Assembly (NCBI GenBank): GCA_039918235.1 | Contig: JBDSHZ010000081.1 | Span: 1 to 10,324, forward strand | Direction of reading: 5' to 3' | DNA: 10,324 bases | Source: Pseudopedobacter sp039918235 | Lineage (GTDB): Bacteria > Bacteroidota > Bacteroidia > Sphingobacteriales > Sphingobacteriaceae | Program-made: the position numbers and the translations under genes | Shown: piece after piece, positions 1 through 8,131 of the stretch | Layout: each line of letters opens with the position of its first letter | Position numbering within the stretch: the first letter of the stretch is position 1 | Notes under the pieces: generated by a model | Told to the model about the DNA's origin: nothing | Seen by the model: the letters and a program-made list of their open reading frames with translations, nothing else | The model's database searches: none

Positions 1-1
1 G

Positions 2-406
2 GTTGATGTTCAAGAAGTAACCAAGAAAGCACCGCTCGATTTTAGCAGTTATCCAGAAAGCAAATTATTTAAAACCCGCATAACTGAAGCTTATAACGAT
101 GGCACAAGAGTAGATTTTGGAGGACATTATATTGGGACTATTTTTGGTTGTGGCGCAAGTTGTATTATGGGGTTTATAATGGATGTTAGAGATGGTAAAA
201 TTTATGATTTGCCTTTAGGTGAGCGAAATATGTGCTCTTGGGATATAGATAAAGCGATTAGTAATCCTGATAGCCGATTATTTATTTCAGCCATTTGCAG
301 AGGAGATGAAAACAGCAAAACTGCCATGTACAACGCTTACGTTTGGAATGAGAAGAAAAAAGTTTTTGAAAGTGTAGCGCAAAAGGAATTTTTAATTAAG
401 AAATAA
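2..406 (+). CDS. Partial hypothetical protein with GGHY / GCGxxC motif (5' end outside window)
   Basis: The frame is open from the first bases of the window to TAA at 404-406, giving the last 134 residues. An ATG at 167 lies in the middle of the conserved part, so it is not the true start; the real start is upstream of the window. Visible motifs are FGGHYIG (about residues 39-45 of the visible part), FGCGASC (48-54) and, after it, a D-x-x-x-G-x-I-Y-D-L-P segment. From memory, this GGHY...GCGxxC...DxxxGxxYxLP pattern recurs in small, often secreted, proteins of Bacteroidota and Proteobacteria with no assigned function. The two cysteines could form a disulfide, which would suit an extracytoplasmic location, but any signal peptide lies outside the window. 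The stop codon directly abuts the ATG of the DKNYY gene, so the two are almost certainly co-transcribed. Function unknown. Confidence 0.75.
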   Translation, partial: VDVQEVTKKAPLDFSSYPESKLFKTRITEAYNDGTRVDFGGHYIGTIFGCGASCIMGFIMDVRDGKIYDLPLGERNMCSWDIDKAISNPDSRLFISAICRGDENSKTAMYNAYVWNEKKKVFESVAQKEFLIKK

Positions 407-2239
407 ATGGCAACCACGGTTACTTTCAAAGGTCAACTACTTACTAAAAAATACGTTTTTGTATATGTATTGATATCGGTTGTCACTTTTTCGTTGGTTT
501 TTGCTTTATACTATTTTAAGGTTTACGACTTGTTATTTCAACTGTTCGGCTTTGCGCTAACTGGTCCAGTTTCTTTGATGATAATAGGAATTCCGCCAAT
601 CTTTTTAAGCCTATATCTTTCCAAGTTATTGGCATCGATATTTTTCCCAAAACAAGTTCAAATTGCATTGAGTGACGAGGATTTTAAGATAGAATTTGGT
701 AAGACTAAAATCAACATTCCATTACAAGACATTAACAAGATGATGTTTGTGAAAAGAAGCGAACGATGGGATAGAATTACAATAAAAACAGATAAAACTA
801 CGCACATTAATATTGGAACTATTTTTAGCGGAATTGTAATTCCCGAAATTGACCAAATCTTGGCTCGACTCAAGAAGGTTTTAACCAAAAAACAGCAGTA
901 TTATTATACGGCAAATACGGCTGTGGCAAACAATCATTCCTTTACCATCTCTAAACTCGAACCTGCCAAAGAACGTAAGAAGTTGATTTTGAAACTTTCT
1001 GTAGGTCTTGCCAGCATTTTTGCAGTTATTATTATTGCAATAACTATTGTTATTTATTCTAAAAGTGGGGATGGAGTTTTATTACACGATGACCAAGATA
1101 TTGGTTCCAGCGTATTTTCAACTTACCAAGGCAAAGTTTATGCGTTAAAAGTTGGAGACGGTTATTTTGAATTAAAAGGAGCAGATATCCATACTTTTAA
1201 ACCATTTGTTTTTGGCAGAGAATACGGAACCAATGTCGGGAAAGATAAAAATAGCGTATTTGCTAATGACCAAAAGATAGCAGGCATCGATATCAATACC
1301 GCTGAATATTTAGGTTTAGGTTACACCAAGGATGCTAAAAATGTTTTTTACAAAACTTTGAAAATTCCTGGTGCCGATGCCTCCACGTTTAAATCATTAA
1401 CGCATAGCGCAGGTTTTAATACTTTGGAATTTAGATTTGCTACAGATAAAAACCATGTTTACTATCGAGATTCAGTTGTTAAATATGCCAACCCGAATAC
1501 GATAAGTTCGGTTGATCAAACTGTTGATTATGTAAAAGATCAGAAAAATGCTTTCTACCGAACTCAATTATTACCCAACGTAAACGTGAAAAATTTTCAT
1601 GCTGTTAAAACCAATTATCAAATTTTTTATGCCTCAGACGGTAAAAAGCATTTTATAAATGGAATGCAATTTCCAGCCACTGTAAACAATAAATTATTTG
1701 GAACTACCGCTGTAGATTTAAATCATCTTGTTGTTTTACAAAAACCAACTGAAAATGCCCGACATCTTTTATTCTCTGATAGCAAAGCCATTTATTATTA
1801 CGATGATGAGAAAAACGAATTTATTTGTGGTGCTGATTTAAAGGGATTAAAACCTTTAGACGATGGGATTTTTACAGATGGTCAATTTATTTATTATACG
1901 AAAACAGGAAACTTAGCTTCCAGAAAATATGGTTCTTATGGTTCGCAAACCAATATTTATAAAACCAAAATCAAACCAAATCAATTGGTGGTTTTTGCTC
2001 GTTTAAAAGGCTTTATCGTTTATAGATATGGTGATGAATATTATATTTCTATCAACGGCGAGAATGCTTCGCTACGTCATATTAAATTTTTCGCATCGTT
2101 TAATGATGAAATAATTAAAGTAGGAAGAAGAAGTGTATCAGACCGTGATGCTAAATATTTTGAGGAAGTACCAAACGCTGATTTAGTTTTAGAAATTAAA
2201 ACTAAAAAGCGAACCACCTTTGAAGACGAAAATGATTAA
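407..2239 (+). CDS. DKNYY-repeat membrane protein
   Basis: A 610-residue protein of unknown function. Two hydrophobic stretches (about 16-37 and 50-80) form an N-terminal membrane hairpin. Residues about 82-160 look like a small soluble beta-rich domain, possibly PH-like (inference). A third membrane segment lies at about 193-217, and the large C-terminal part is probably extracytoplasmic. That part has repeated DKNYY-type motifs: KDKNSVFA (279-286), KDAKNVFY (308-315), TDKNHVYY (346-353), KDQKNAFY (377-384), and weaker copies SDSKAIYYY (457-465) and DGQFIYY (491-497). The first four are about 30 residues apart. This matches the Pfam DKNYY family, which has no known biochemical role. The ATG follows the upstream stop without a gap; an AAAAGGAA stretch at 381-388 is too far to be a convincing ribosome site, which is normal in Bacteroidota. 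Its last 35 codons are duplicated in decayed form at 8905-9009. The family call is fairly sure; the function is unknown. Confidence 0.88.
   Translation: MATTVTFKGQLLTKKYVFVYVLISVVTFSLVFALYYFKVYDLLFQLFGFALTGPVSLMIIGIPPIFLSLYLSKLLASIFFPKQVQIALSDEDFKIEFGKTKINIPLQDINKMMFVKRSERWDRITIKTDKTTHINIGTIFSGIVIPEIDQILARLKKVLTKKQQYYYTANTAVANNHSFTISKLEPAKERKKLILKLSVGLASIFAVIIIAITIVIYSKSGDGVLLHDDQDIGSSVFSTYQGKVYALKVGDGYFELKGADIHTFKPFVFGREYGTNVGKDKNSVFANDQKIAGIDINTAEYLGLGYTKDAKNVFYKTLKIPGADASTFKSLTHSAGFNTLEFRFATDKNHVYYRDSVVKYANPNTISSVDQTVDYVKDQKNAFYRTQLLPNVNVKNFHAVKTNYQIFYASDGKKHFINGMQFPATVNNKLFGTTAVDLNHLVVLQKPTENARHLLFSDSKAIYYYDDEKNEFICGADLKGLKPLDDGIFTDGQFIYYTKTGNLASRKYGSYGSQTNIYKTKIKPNQLVVFARLKGFIVYRYGDEYYISINGENASLRHIKFFASFNDEIIKVGRRSVSDRDAKYFEEVPNADLVLEIKTKKRTTFEDEND
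2135..2239 (+). repeat. Left copy of a direct repeat: 3' end of the DKNYY gene
   Basis: These are the last 35 codons (from Val577 to the stop) of the intact DKNYY gene. The same stretch recurs at 8905-9009 in the same orientation, with about 12 mismatches in 106 positions by hand alignment and no gaps. A weaker match continues through 2240-2261 against 9010-9030 and ends at an ATG in both copies. Similarity stops sharply on both sides: upstream of the GTATCA at 2135/8905, and at 2259-2261, where the hairpin begins on the left side and the lipoprotein gene begins on the right. Confidence 0.9.
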
Positions 2240-2258
2240 ACAAGAATAAATATCAAAT

Positions 2259-2304
2259 ATGGATTAAGCATATTCTTTGAAAGCAAAGAATATGCTTAAT
2301 CCAT
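2259..2304. terminator. Perfect 21-bp hairpin, bidirectional terminator between convergent genes
   Basis: The left arm (2259-2279) and right arm (2284-2304) are exact reverse complements with a four-base AAAG loop. The hairpin begins 19 bases after the DKNYY stop and, read on the minus strand, 3 bases after the outer-membrane factor stop at 2308. That position between two convergent gene ends fits a terminator serving both strands. There is no clean T-tract on either side; the minus-strand exit is only moderately T-rich, so termination may depend on the very stable stem. Confidence 0.8.
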
Positions 2305-2307
2305 GCT

Positions 2308-3741
2308 TTACCGCCATCCGCCTCCCAGTTGTTGGTAAATATTTGTTATGGCGTTAAATTGTTGTTTTTTGGTTTCAATCAATTCTAATTTAGAGGATAA
2401 AGCATCTCTTTGTGTTAATAAAACCTCTAAATAATCTGCTCTAGAAGATTTGAATAAATCATTAGAAATAGCTATTGATTTTGTTAAGGCATCAACTTCT
2501 TGAGACTTTAGATCATAACTTTTTGCTAAATTATCAATATTAGAAAGTTGATTAGCTACTTCCATATAAGCGTTTAAAACTGTTTTTTGATAATTATAAA
2601 GTGCTTTCAACTGTTCTGCATCGGCGTTTTTAAATTCTGCATTTATTGCATTTCTATTTACCAAAGGGCCGGCTAAATCTCCTGCTAAAGAATACAAAAT
2701 TGACTCAGGAAATTTAAATAAAAATGAAGGTTTAAATGCTTGAAAACCTACCGCTCCAGAAATTCCTAATGAAGGATAAAATTCGGCCCTAGCAACTTTA
2801 ACATCTAATTTAGCAGCAGCTAATTCCAGTTCTGCTTCTTTAATATCCGGCCTGTTGTTCAATAATTGAGAGGGAAGTCCACTTTTTATCATTGTTGGAA
2901 TTAAAGTGGTGAAATCGCTTTGATCTCTAGGTATTTCTTGAGGATACCTCGCCAAAAGAAAGTTGATTCTATTTTCAGTTTCTTTGATATTCTGTAAAAT
3001 ACTAAACTCTAAACTCTGGGAATTTAATACTTCTGCCCTAAATTTTTGAACTGCTAATTCCGTTTCTCTTGCCGCTTCTTTTTGTATTTTCACAATCTCT
3101 AAAGCATTTTTTTGAATGGCAATATTTTTCTTAACCACAGCTAACTGGTTATCATACGCCAATAATTCATAATAAGAATTAGAAATTTCTGCTATTAAAT
3201 TGGTTACTAAAAAGTTTTTCCCTTCTACAGTTGCTAGGTATCTAACTACTGCGGCTTTTTTGGCATTGTGAAGTTTCTTCCAGATATCTACTTCCCAATT
3301 TGCATAAGTAGAGAAAGTAATATCTGTTAAAGCATCAGGAACCGGATTTCCTGGAGTTATGTCTGTAGAGGCATCACCAGCACCTTGACTGGTATACCTA
3401 CCCACTTTTTCAATCCCGCTGCTTACGCTAGCACCAACTGCTGGCAACAATTGCCCTTGCTTAAACCTGATATTGTTTTTAGCAATTTCAATTTCCTGTA
3501 AAGTTGTTAATAGCTCTTTATTGTTTTTTAAAGCGGTATCAATAAGACTAACCAAATTTTTATCTGAAAAAAAAGTTTGATAAGGTAAGGATGCTAAATT
3601 GATCGTATCTGTTTGTTCGCCATAAAATTTTGGAGCGGCTTTGTCCTCTGCCAATCTACTAATTGCTGGAACTTTACAGCTTATTACTACAATGGTAAGC
3701 AAAAGCAGTAATAAGCATTTATATAAATTATTCTTAATCAT
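2308..3741 (-). CDS. Outer-membrane efflux lipoprotein (TolC/OprM-like, NodT family)
   Basis: A 477-residue outer-membrane channel subunit of a tripartite efflux pump, with the usual length for the family. A hydrophobic signal (about 6-20) ends in a V-I-S-C lipobox, so Cys22 is the predicted lipidated residue. Two outer-membrane efflux repeats follow, roughly 60-255 and 290-470, rich in the amphipathic helices that build the TolC-type alpha-barrel. Family landmarks are GLPSQLLNNRPDIKEAE (288-304), ARAEFYPSLGISG (317-329) and the C-terminal YQQLGGGW (469-476). The start codon lies inside the end of the RND gene (8-base overlap ATGATTAA), so it is probably translationally coupled, and it is the last gene of the operon. 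It should trimerise and dock with the adaptor encoded at 6925-8007. Substrate not predictable. Confidence 0.95.
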   Translation of the reverse strand: MIKNNLYKCLLLLLLTIVVISCKVPAISRLAEDKAAPKFYGEQTDTINLASLPYQTFFSDKNLVSLIDTALKNNKELLTTLQEIEIAKNNIRFKQGQLLPAVGASVSSGIEKVGRYTSQGAGDASTDITPGNPVPDALTDITFSTYANWEVDIWKKLHNAKKAAVVRYLATVEGKNFLVTNLIAEISNSYYELLAYDNQLAVVKKNIAIQKNALEIVKIQKEAARETELAVQKFRAEVLNSQSLEFSILQNIKETENRINFLLARYPQEIPRDQSDFTTLIPTMIKSGLPSQLLNNRPDIKEAELELAAAKLDVKVARAEFYPSLGISGAVGFQAFKPSFLFKFPESILYSLAGDLAGPLVNRNAINAEFKNADAEQLKALYNYQKTVLNAYMEVANQLSNIDNLAKSYDLKSQEVDALTKSIAISNDLFKSSRADYLEVLLTQRDALSSKLELIETKKQQFNAITNIYQQLGGGWR

Positions 3742-6700
3742 TATGGTCTATTTCTTCTGTTAATGGATTTTCTCGTTCTTCTTCTACTAGGTTATTTCTC
3801 TCAGAGATTTTACCGAAAATGTAATATAATCCCGGAATAATAATTACGCCAAATGCAGTACCTATCAACATTCCTCCGGCGGCTGCAGAACCAATCGTTC
3901 TATTGCCAATTGCACCTGGGCCAGATGCAAAAACCAAGGGGATTAGCCCTGCAATAAATGCCAATGAAGTCATTAAAATTGGTCGGAACCTAGCAACTGC
4001 ACCTGCTATTGCGGCATCTATTAATTTCATCCCGGATTTATGCCTTTGCACCGCAAACTCTATAATTAATACTGCATTTTTTCCAAGCAAGCCAATCAGC
4101 ATCACCATGGCAACCTGGGCATAAATGTTGTTCTCTAATCCTAAAATTTTAAGCAAAAGAAAAGCGCCAAAAATACCTGTAGGCAAGGAAAGGATAACTG
4201 GAAATGGCAGTAAAAAACTCTCGTATTGGGCAGCCAAAAGCATATAAACAAACACCAGACAAATCAAAAAGATGTAAATAGCTTGATTTCCCGTTGCAAC
4301 TTCATCTGCAGAAATACCCGCCCATTCTATTCCGAAACCGTGTGGCAAACTCTTTTTAGAAACTTCTTCAACTGCTTTAATCGCTGCACCGCTACTATAT
4401 CCGGGAGCTGCAGCACCACTTATTTCTGATGCATTGTAAAGGTTATGCCTAGTTATTTCTGATAGTCCATAAACTTTTTCTAAACTCATAAAAGCAGAGT
4501 AGGGCACCATTTCATCACGGTTGTTTTTCACATAAAGCTTTAATAAATCTTCTGGCGAAGCCCTAAATTGAGGTAAGGCCTGAACCATCACCTTATATTG
4601 CCTATCAAATTTAATGAAACTTGTTTCGTAATTACTACCAATTAAAGTTGATAATGTACTCATCGCATTATCAATGGTTACTCCTTTTTGTTGTGCTAAA
4701 TCGTTATCAATTTTTAACATAAACTGAGGAAAACTTGCGCTGTAGAATGTAAATACTTGAGAAAGTTCTGGTCGTTTATTTAACTCCTTTACAAAATCCC
4801 TACTCACGGTTTCCATTTTTTTGTAATCGCCGCTACCTCCTTTATCTAATAATCTTAATTCGAAACCGCCACCTGCACCATAGCCTGGTACTGCCGGCGG
4901 TTGGAAAAACTCAATTGCTCCTCCAGAAATATTTTTAGATTTTTCTTCTAACTCATCAATTACCTGTTGTACCGAATGTTTCCGTTCATCCCAACCTTTT
5001 AAATTGATTAAGCAAGTTCCAGAGTTTGAGCCCGTTCCTTCTGATAAAATTTCATATCCTGCCAAAGAAGAAACTGATTTTACATCAGGAATTTCCGCTG
5101 CAATCTTTTGTAATTCTGTGGCTACCTGATTGGTTCTTTCTAACGTTGAGCCAGGAGGAGTTTGGATAATCGCATAAAACATCCCTTGGTCTTCATTTGG
5201 AATAAATCCAGAAGGTAAAGAAGAATTTAAAAAATATATCCCGATACAAAAGGCAATGAGCATCCCAAAAGTTACCGTTCTTCTGTTCACTATTTTTAAT
5301 AGCAGATTTTCATATTTACCGGTAATCCTATTAAATTTTCTGTTGAAAGAATCTAAAAAATTATTCAGCCAGGTTTTCTTTTTAGGCTTACCATGTGTAT
5401 TTTTTAACATCATGGCGCATAATGCAGGCGTTAATGTTAAAGCAACCAATCCCGATAGGATAATAGCTGTTGCCATGGTAATAGAAAACTGCCGGTAAAA
5501 AATACCAACCGGCCCCGACATAAACGCTACTGGAATAAATACAGCAGCCATTACCAGCGTGATGGCTATAATTGCCCCGCTAATTTCATGCATGGCTTCT
5601 TCGGTAGCCATGATGGGCGAAAGATTTTTCTCCTCCATTTTTGCGTGGACGGCCTCAATCACTACAATGGCATTGTCCACCACAATACCAATTGCCAAAA
5701 CCAATGCAAATAGCGTAATGAGGTTTAATGTAATCCCAAAAAACTGCATAAATACAAAAGTCCCAATTAGTGATACGGGTACGGCAATAGCAGGAATAAC
5801 TGTTGAACGCCAGTCTCCCAAGAAAATGAAGACCACAATCCCAACTAAAATAAATGCTTCAATTAAGGTGTGGATTACTTTTTCTATGGAGGCATCTAAA
5901 AACTTAGAAACATCATAACTTATTTCATAATCAACACCTTTTGGAAAAGAGGAAGATTTAATCTCTGCTAATTTGGCTTTAACATCTTCAATTACTTGGG
6001 TTGCGTTACTTCCGTAAGATTGTTTTAAAACGATAGCTGCAGAAGCTTTGCCGTTTAAGTTAGAATAAAGGTCATAATATTCACTTCCAAACTCTACATC
6101 GGCAACATCTTTTAACCTTAACAATTCCCCATCAGCACTGGATTTTATAATTACGTTTTCATACTCTTGTTGGGTAGTAAAACGGCCAGGATATTTTAAA
6201 ACATACTCAAATGCTTGGGTTTTTTTGCCGGAGCTTTCGCCCAATTTACCTGGCGATGCTTCTAAACTTTGTGTATTTAAGGATTCTAAAACTTCATCCG
6301 CAGAAATTTGATGGGCCAACATTTTATCTGGCCTTAACCAAATCCGCATAGCATAATCTCTGTTTCCTAAAATATCGGCAAAACCAACGCCTTTAACCCT
6401 TTTTAATTCTGATAGTAAATTGATATCTGCAAAATTGTAAAGAAACTTTTGGTCAATTTTAGGGTCTTTTGCATATAAATTAATATACATCAACATGTTA
6501 GACTCTTCCCTTGTAATTTTAACGCCTTCGCGTACCACTACAGGAGGGAGCTTGTTAATTACAGAAGCCACTAAATTCTGAACGTTAATAGAAGCTTGAT
6601 TAGGATCTGTACCCAAATTAAACACAATTTGGATGGTTCCTTCACCATCGTTACCTGCATCAGATTCCATATATTTCATTCCAGGAACGCCGTTAATGGC

Positions 6701-6901
6701 TCTTTCTAAAGGAATAATCACAGATTTGATCATCAACTCGCCATTTGCTCCAGGATACTCTGCTGTAACATTTACTTTTGGTGGAGAGATAGAAGGAAAC
6801 TGAGTTACCGGTAATTGGGTAACCGCCAAAACACCTAAAAACGTGATGATAAGTGAGATGACAATAGACAGGACAGGCCTGTGAATAAATTTATTAAACA
6901 T
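3734..6901 (-). CDS. HAE1-type RND efflux pump, inner-membrane permease (AcrB-like)
   Basis: A 1055-residue proton-driven multidrug or amphiphile exporter of the AcrB/MexB type, full length, with 12 expected membrane segments and two large periplasmic loops. The N-terminus FIHRPVLSIVISLIITFLG is typical of the family. Proton-relay residues: Asp409 in GIVVDNAIVV (402-414), Lys941 in GLLGKNAVLI, Arg971 and Thr978 in RFRPILMTSLAF (971-982). The second acidic residue of the AcrB pair (Asp408) is Asn410 here. Other landmarks are SGFIPNEDQG (564-573) and a Gly-rich segment GYGAGGGFELRL (673-684) in the second periplasmic half. The gene starts 23 bases after the adaptor gene and overlaps the outer-membrane factor by 8 bases, so the three form one operon. 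Alternative HME (heavy-metal) identity is unlikely given the overall HAE1 pattern, but the substrate is unknown. Confidence 0.96.
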   Translation of the reverse strand: MFNKFIHRPVLSIVISLIITFLGVLAVTQLPVTQFPSISPPKVNVTAEYPGANGELMIKSVIIPLERAINGVPGMKYMESDAGNDGEGTIQIVFNLGTDPNQASINVQNLVASVINKLPPVVVREGVKITREESNMLMYINLYAKDPKIDQKFLYNFADINLLSELKRVKGVGFADILGNRDYAMRIWLRPDKMLAHQISADEVLESLNTQSLEASPGKLGESSGKKTQAFEYVLKYPGRFTTQQEYENVIIKSSADGELLRLKDVADVEFGSEYYDLYSNLNGKASAAIVLKQSYGSNATQVIEDVKAKLAEIKSSSFPKGVDYEISYDVSKFLDASIEKVIHTLIEAFILVGIVVFIFLGDWRSTVIPAIAVPVSLIGTFVFMQFFGITLNLITLFALVLAIGIVVDNAIVVIEAVHAKMEEKNLSPIMATEEAMHEISGAIIAITLVMAAVFIPVAFMSGPVGIFYRQFSITMATAIILSGLVALTLTPALCAMMLKNTHGKPKKKTWLNNFLDSFNRKFNRITGKYENLLLKIVNRRTVTFGMLIAFCIGIYFLNSSLPSGFIPNEDQGMFYAIIQTPPGSTLERTNQVATELQKIAAEIPDVKSVSSLAGYEILSEGTGSNSGTCLINLKGWDERKHSVQQVIDELEEKSKNISGGAIEFFQPPAVPGYGAGGGFELRLLDKGGSGDYKKMETVSRDFVKELNKRPELSQVFTFYSASFPQFMLKIDNDLAQQKGVTIDNAMSTLSTLIGSNYETSFIKFDRQYKVMVQALPQFRASPEDLLKLYVKNNRDEMVPYSAFMSLEKVYGLSEITRHNLYNASEISGAAAPGYSSGAAIKAVEEVSKKSLPHGFGIEWAGISADEVATGNQAIYIFLICLVFVYMLLAAQYESFLLPFPVILSLPTGIFGAFLLLKILGLENNIYAQVAMVMLIGLLGKNAVLIIEFAVQRHKSGMKLIDAAIAGAVARFRPILMTSLAFIAGLIPLVFASGPGAIGNRTIGSAAAGGMLIGTAFGVIIIPGLYYIFGKISERNNLVEEERENPLTEEIDHND

Positions 6902-6924
6902 AAAATATTTTTTGCGCTAAAACC

Positions 6925-8007
6925 TTATTCTGCTTTTAATTGCAGACTTTTCATCACCTCTTTTGGTGCGATGAACTTCACTTTCACTTTATCATCTTCC
7001 TTCACTTTTTGTACACCTTCCAATAAAATCCTATCATTTTCTGCTATTCCACCAGAAACGATGTATAAGTCATCCAAAGCACTGGCAATATTTATCTGCT
7101 TGGATTTTACGGTTCCTTTTTGATCAACCACAAAAACAAAAGTTTTATCCTGTATCTCAAAAGTTGATTTTTGAGGAATAATAAGGGCATTTTTAATTGG
7201 AACGGTCATCAAAACTTTTCCTGTTTCTCCATTTCTCAATAATTTATCTGGATTTGGGAATTTTGCCCTAAAGGCGATGTTTCCAGTCTCACTATCAAAT
7301 TGACCTTCAATAGTTTCTACAACACCTTTGTATTTTAAAGGCTGATTATTAGCTAAAATTAAACCTACTTTCTTGCTTCCTCTATCGGCAACATCTTCTT
7401 GGTAGTTTAAATATTCAGGTTCTGAAACATTGAAATACGCATACATCTGTGTATTATCAGATAGTGTAGTGAGTAAATCGCCTTCATCAACTAAGCTTCC
7501 CAATTTTAAAGGGATCCTATCAATTGTACCATCAAAAGCAGCTTTAATATCGGTGAATGACAAATGTAATTTTGCAACATTTACCTCGGCTTTAGCTTCT
7601 TCTAATTTAGATTGCGCCATGGCATATTCATTTTTAGAGACAATGTTCTTATCTGATAAGGTTTTGGTGTTTTGTAAATCTATTTGTGCAGCTTTTTCTT
7701 CTGCTTGTGCCTTTAAAAGCTCAGATTGATACATGGTTGGCATAATCTTAAATAATAACTGCCCAGCTTTTACAGACTGTCCTTCATCTACATAAATTTT
7801 TTGTAGGTAACCTTTTTCTTGTGCTCTTAATTCGATATTACGAATGGATTTTATTTGAGAAACATACTCTTTAGTAGCAGAAGTATCCATTTTTAAAGGA
7901 CTGGTAACGGAGTATTCTGTCTCTTCTTCTTTTACTTGATTTTTAGGCGTACAGCCAATTTGTAATAGCAATGCACACGAAAGTGCAAGCATGAAAACTT
8001 TCTTCAT
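6925..8007 (-). CDS. RND efflux periplasmic adaptor lipoprotein (membrane fusion protein, AcrA-like)
   Basis: A 360-residue adaptor linking the RND pump to the outer-membrane channel. The signal sequence (about 4-18) ends in a Q-I-G-C lipobox, so Cys19 should be lipidated and anchored. Domains in order: first lipoyl half (about 56-90, with AQEKGYLQKIYVDEGQSVKAG), helical hairpin (91-148, rich in Ala, Glu, Lys and Gln), second lipoyl half (149-182, with FTDIKAAFDGTIDR), beta-barrel (about 186-270) and membrane-proximal domain (272-345, with LIIPQKSTF). The helical hairpin is short. It is the first gene of the minus-strand efflux operon, 23 bases ahead of the RND gene. The start ATG (8005-8007) has an A/T-rich leader and no obvious Shine-Dalgarno, as usual in this phylum. 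No regulator gene is next to it. Confidence 0.95.
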   Translation of the reverse strand: MKKVFMLALSCALLLQIGCTPKNQVKEEETEYSVTSPLKMDTSATKEYVSQIKSIRNIELRAQEKGYLQKIYVDEGQSVKAGQLLFKIMPTMYQSELLKAQAEEKAAQIDLQNTKTLSDKNIVSKNEYAMAQSKLEEAKAEVNVAKLHLSFTDIKAAFDGTIDRIPLKLGSLVDEGDLLTTLSDNTQMYAYFNVSEPEYLNYQEDVADRGSKKVGLILANNQPLKYKGVVETIEGQFDSETGNIAFRAKFPNPDKLLRNGETGKVLMTVPIKNALIIPQKSTFEIQDKTFVFVVDQKGTVKSKQINIASALDDLYIVSGGIAENDRILLEGVQKVKEDDKVKVKFIAPKEVMKSLQLKAE

Positions 8008-8058
8008 TTTTAAATGATATTTTAGAATGTAAAGGGTGATTTTTTGAGGTTGCAGGAA

Positions 8059-8086
8059 ATTATATCAATCAAACAATCAATTGTTT
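8059..8086 (-). promoter_or_regulatory. Candidate -10 box and palindromic operator ahead of the efflux operon
   Basis: On the minus strand a TATAAT hexamer (plus positions 8059-8064) lies about 50 bases upstream of the adaptor start. Directly upstream of it is the palindrome AAACAATCAATTGTTT (8071-8086), with 7-base arms and a 2-base centre. It falls between the -10 box and the expected -35 position, where a repressor of TetR/AcrR type would block transcription. No good -35 or Bacteroidota TTTG (-33) element is seen at the right spacing. In such A/T-rich DNA both could be chance. Confidence 0.3.
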
Positions 8087-8131
8087 AAACTTTGAATGTA
8101 TTGAATTTGATAAATATTTCTAAATGAGGAA

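Noticed and set aside
167..406. ATG at 167 as the start of a 79-aa gene
   Set aside because: The same frame is open back to the window edge and the conserved GGHY and GCGxxC motifs lie before this ATG, so it is an internal Met of a longer gene.
658..888. Minus-strand 76-codon frame
   Set aside because: Shadow of the DKNYY gene with no family resemblance.
3903..5918. Several plus-strand reading frames of 67-119 codons (3903-4124, 4226-4429, 5256-5498, 5559-5918)
   Set aside because: They lie antisense to the well-supported RND pump gene and have compositions expected of reverse-frame shadows.
6881..7729. Plus-strand frames at 6881-7123 and 7430-7729
   Set aside because: Antisense to the adaptor gene, whose domain structure is unmistakable; no independent support.
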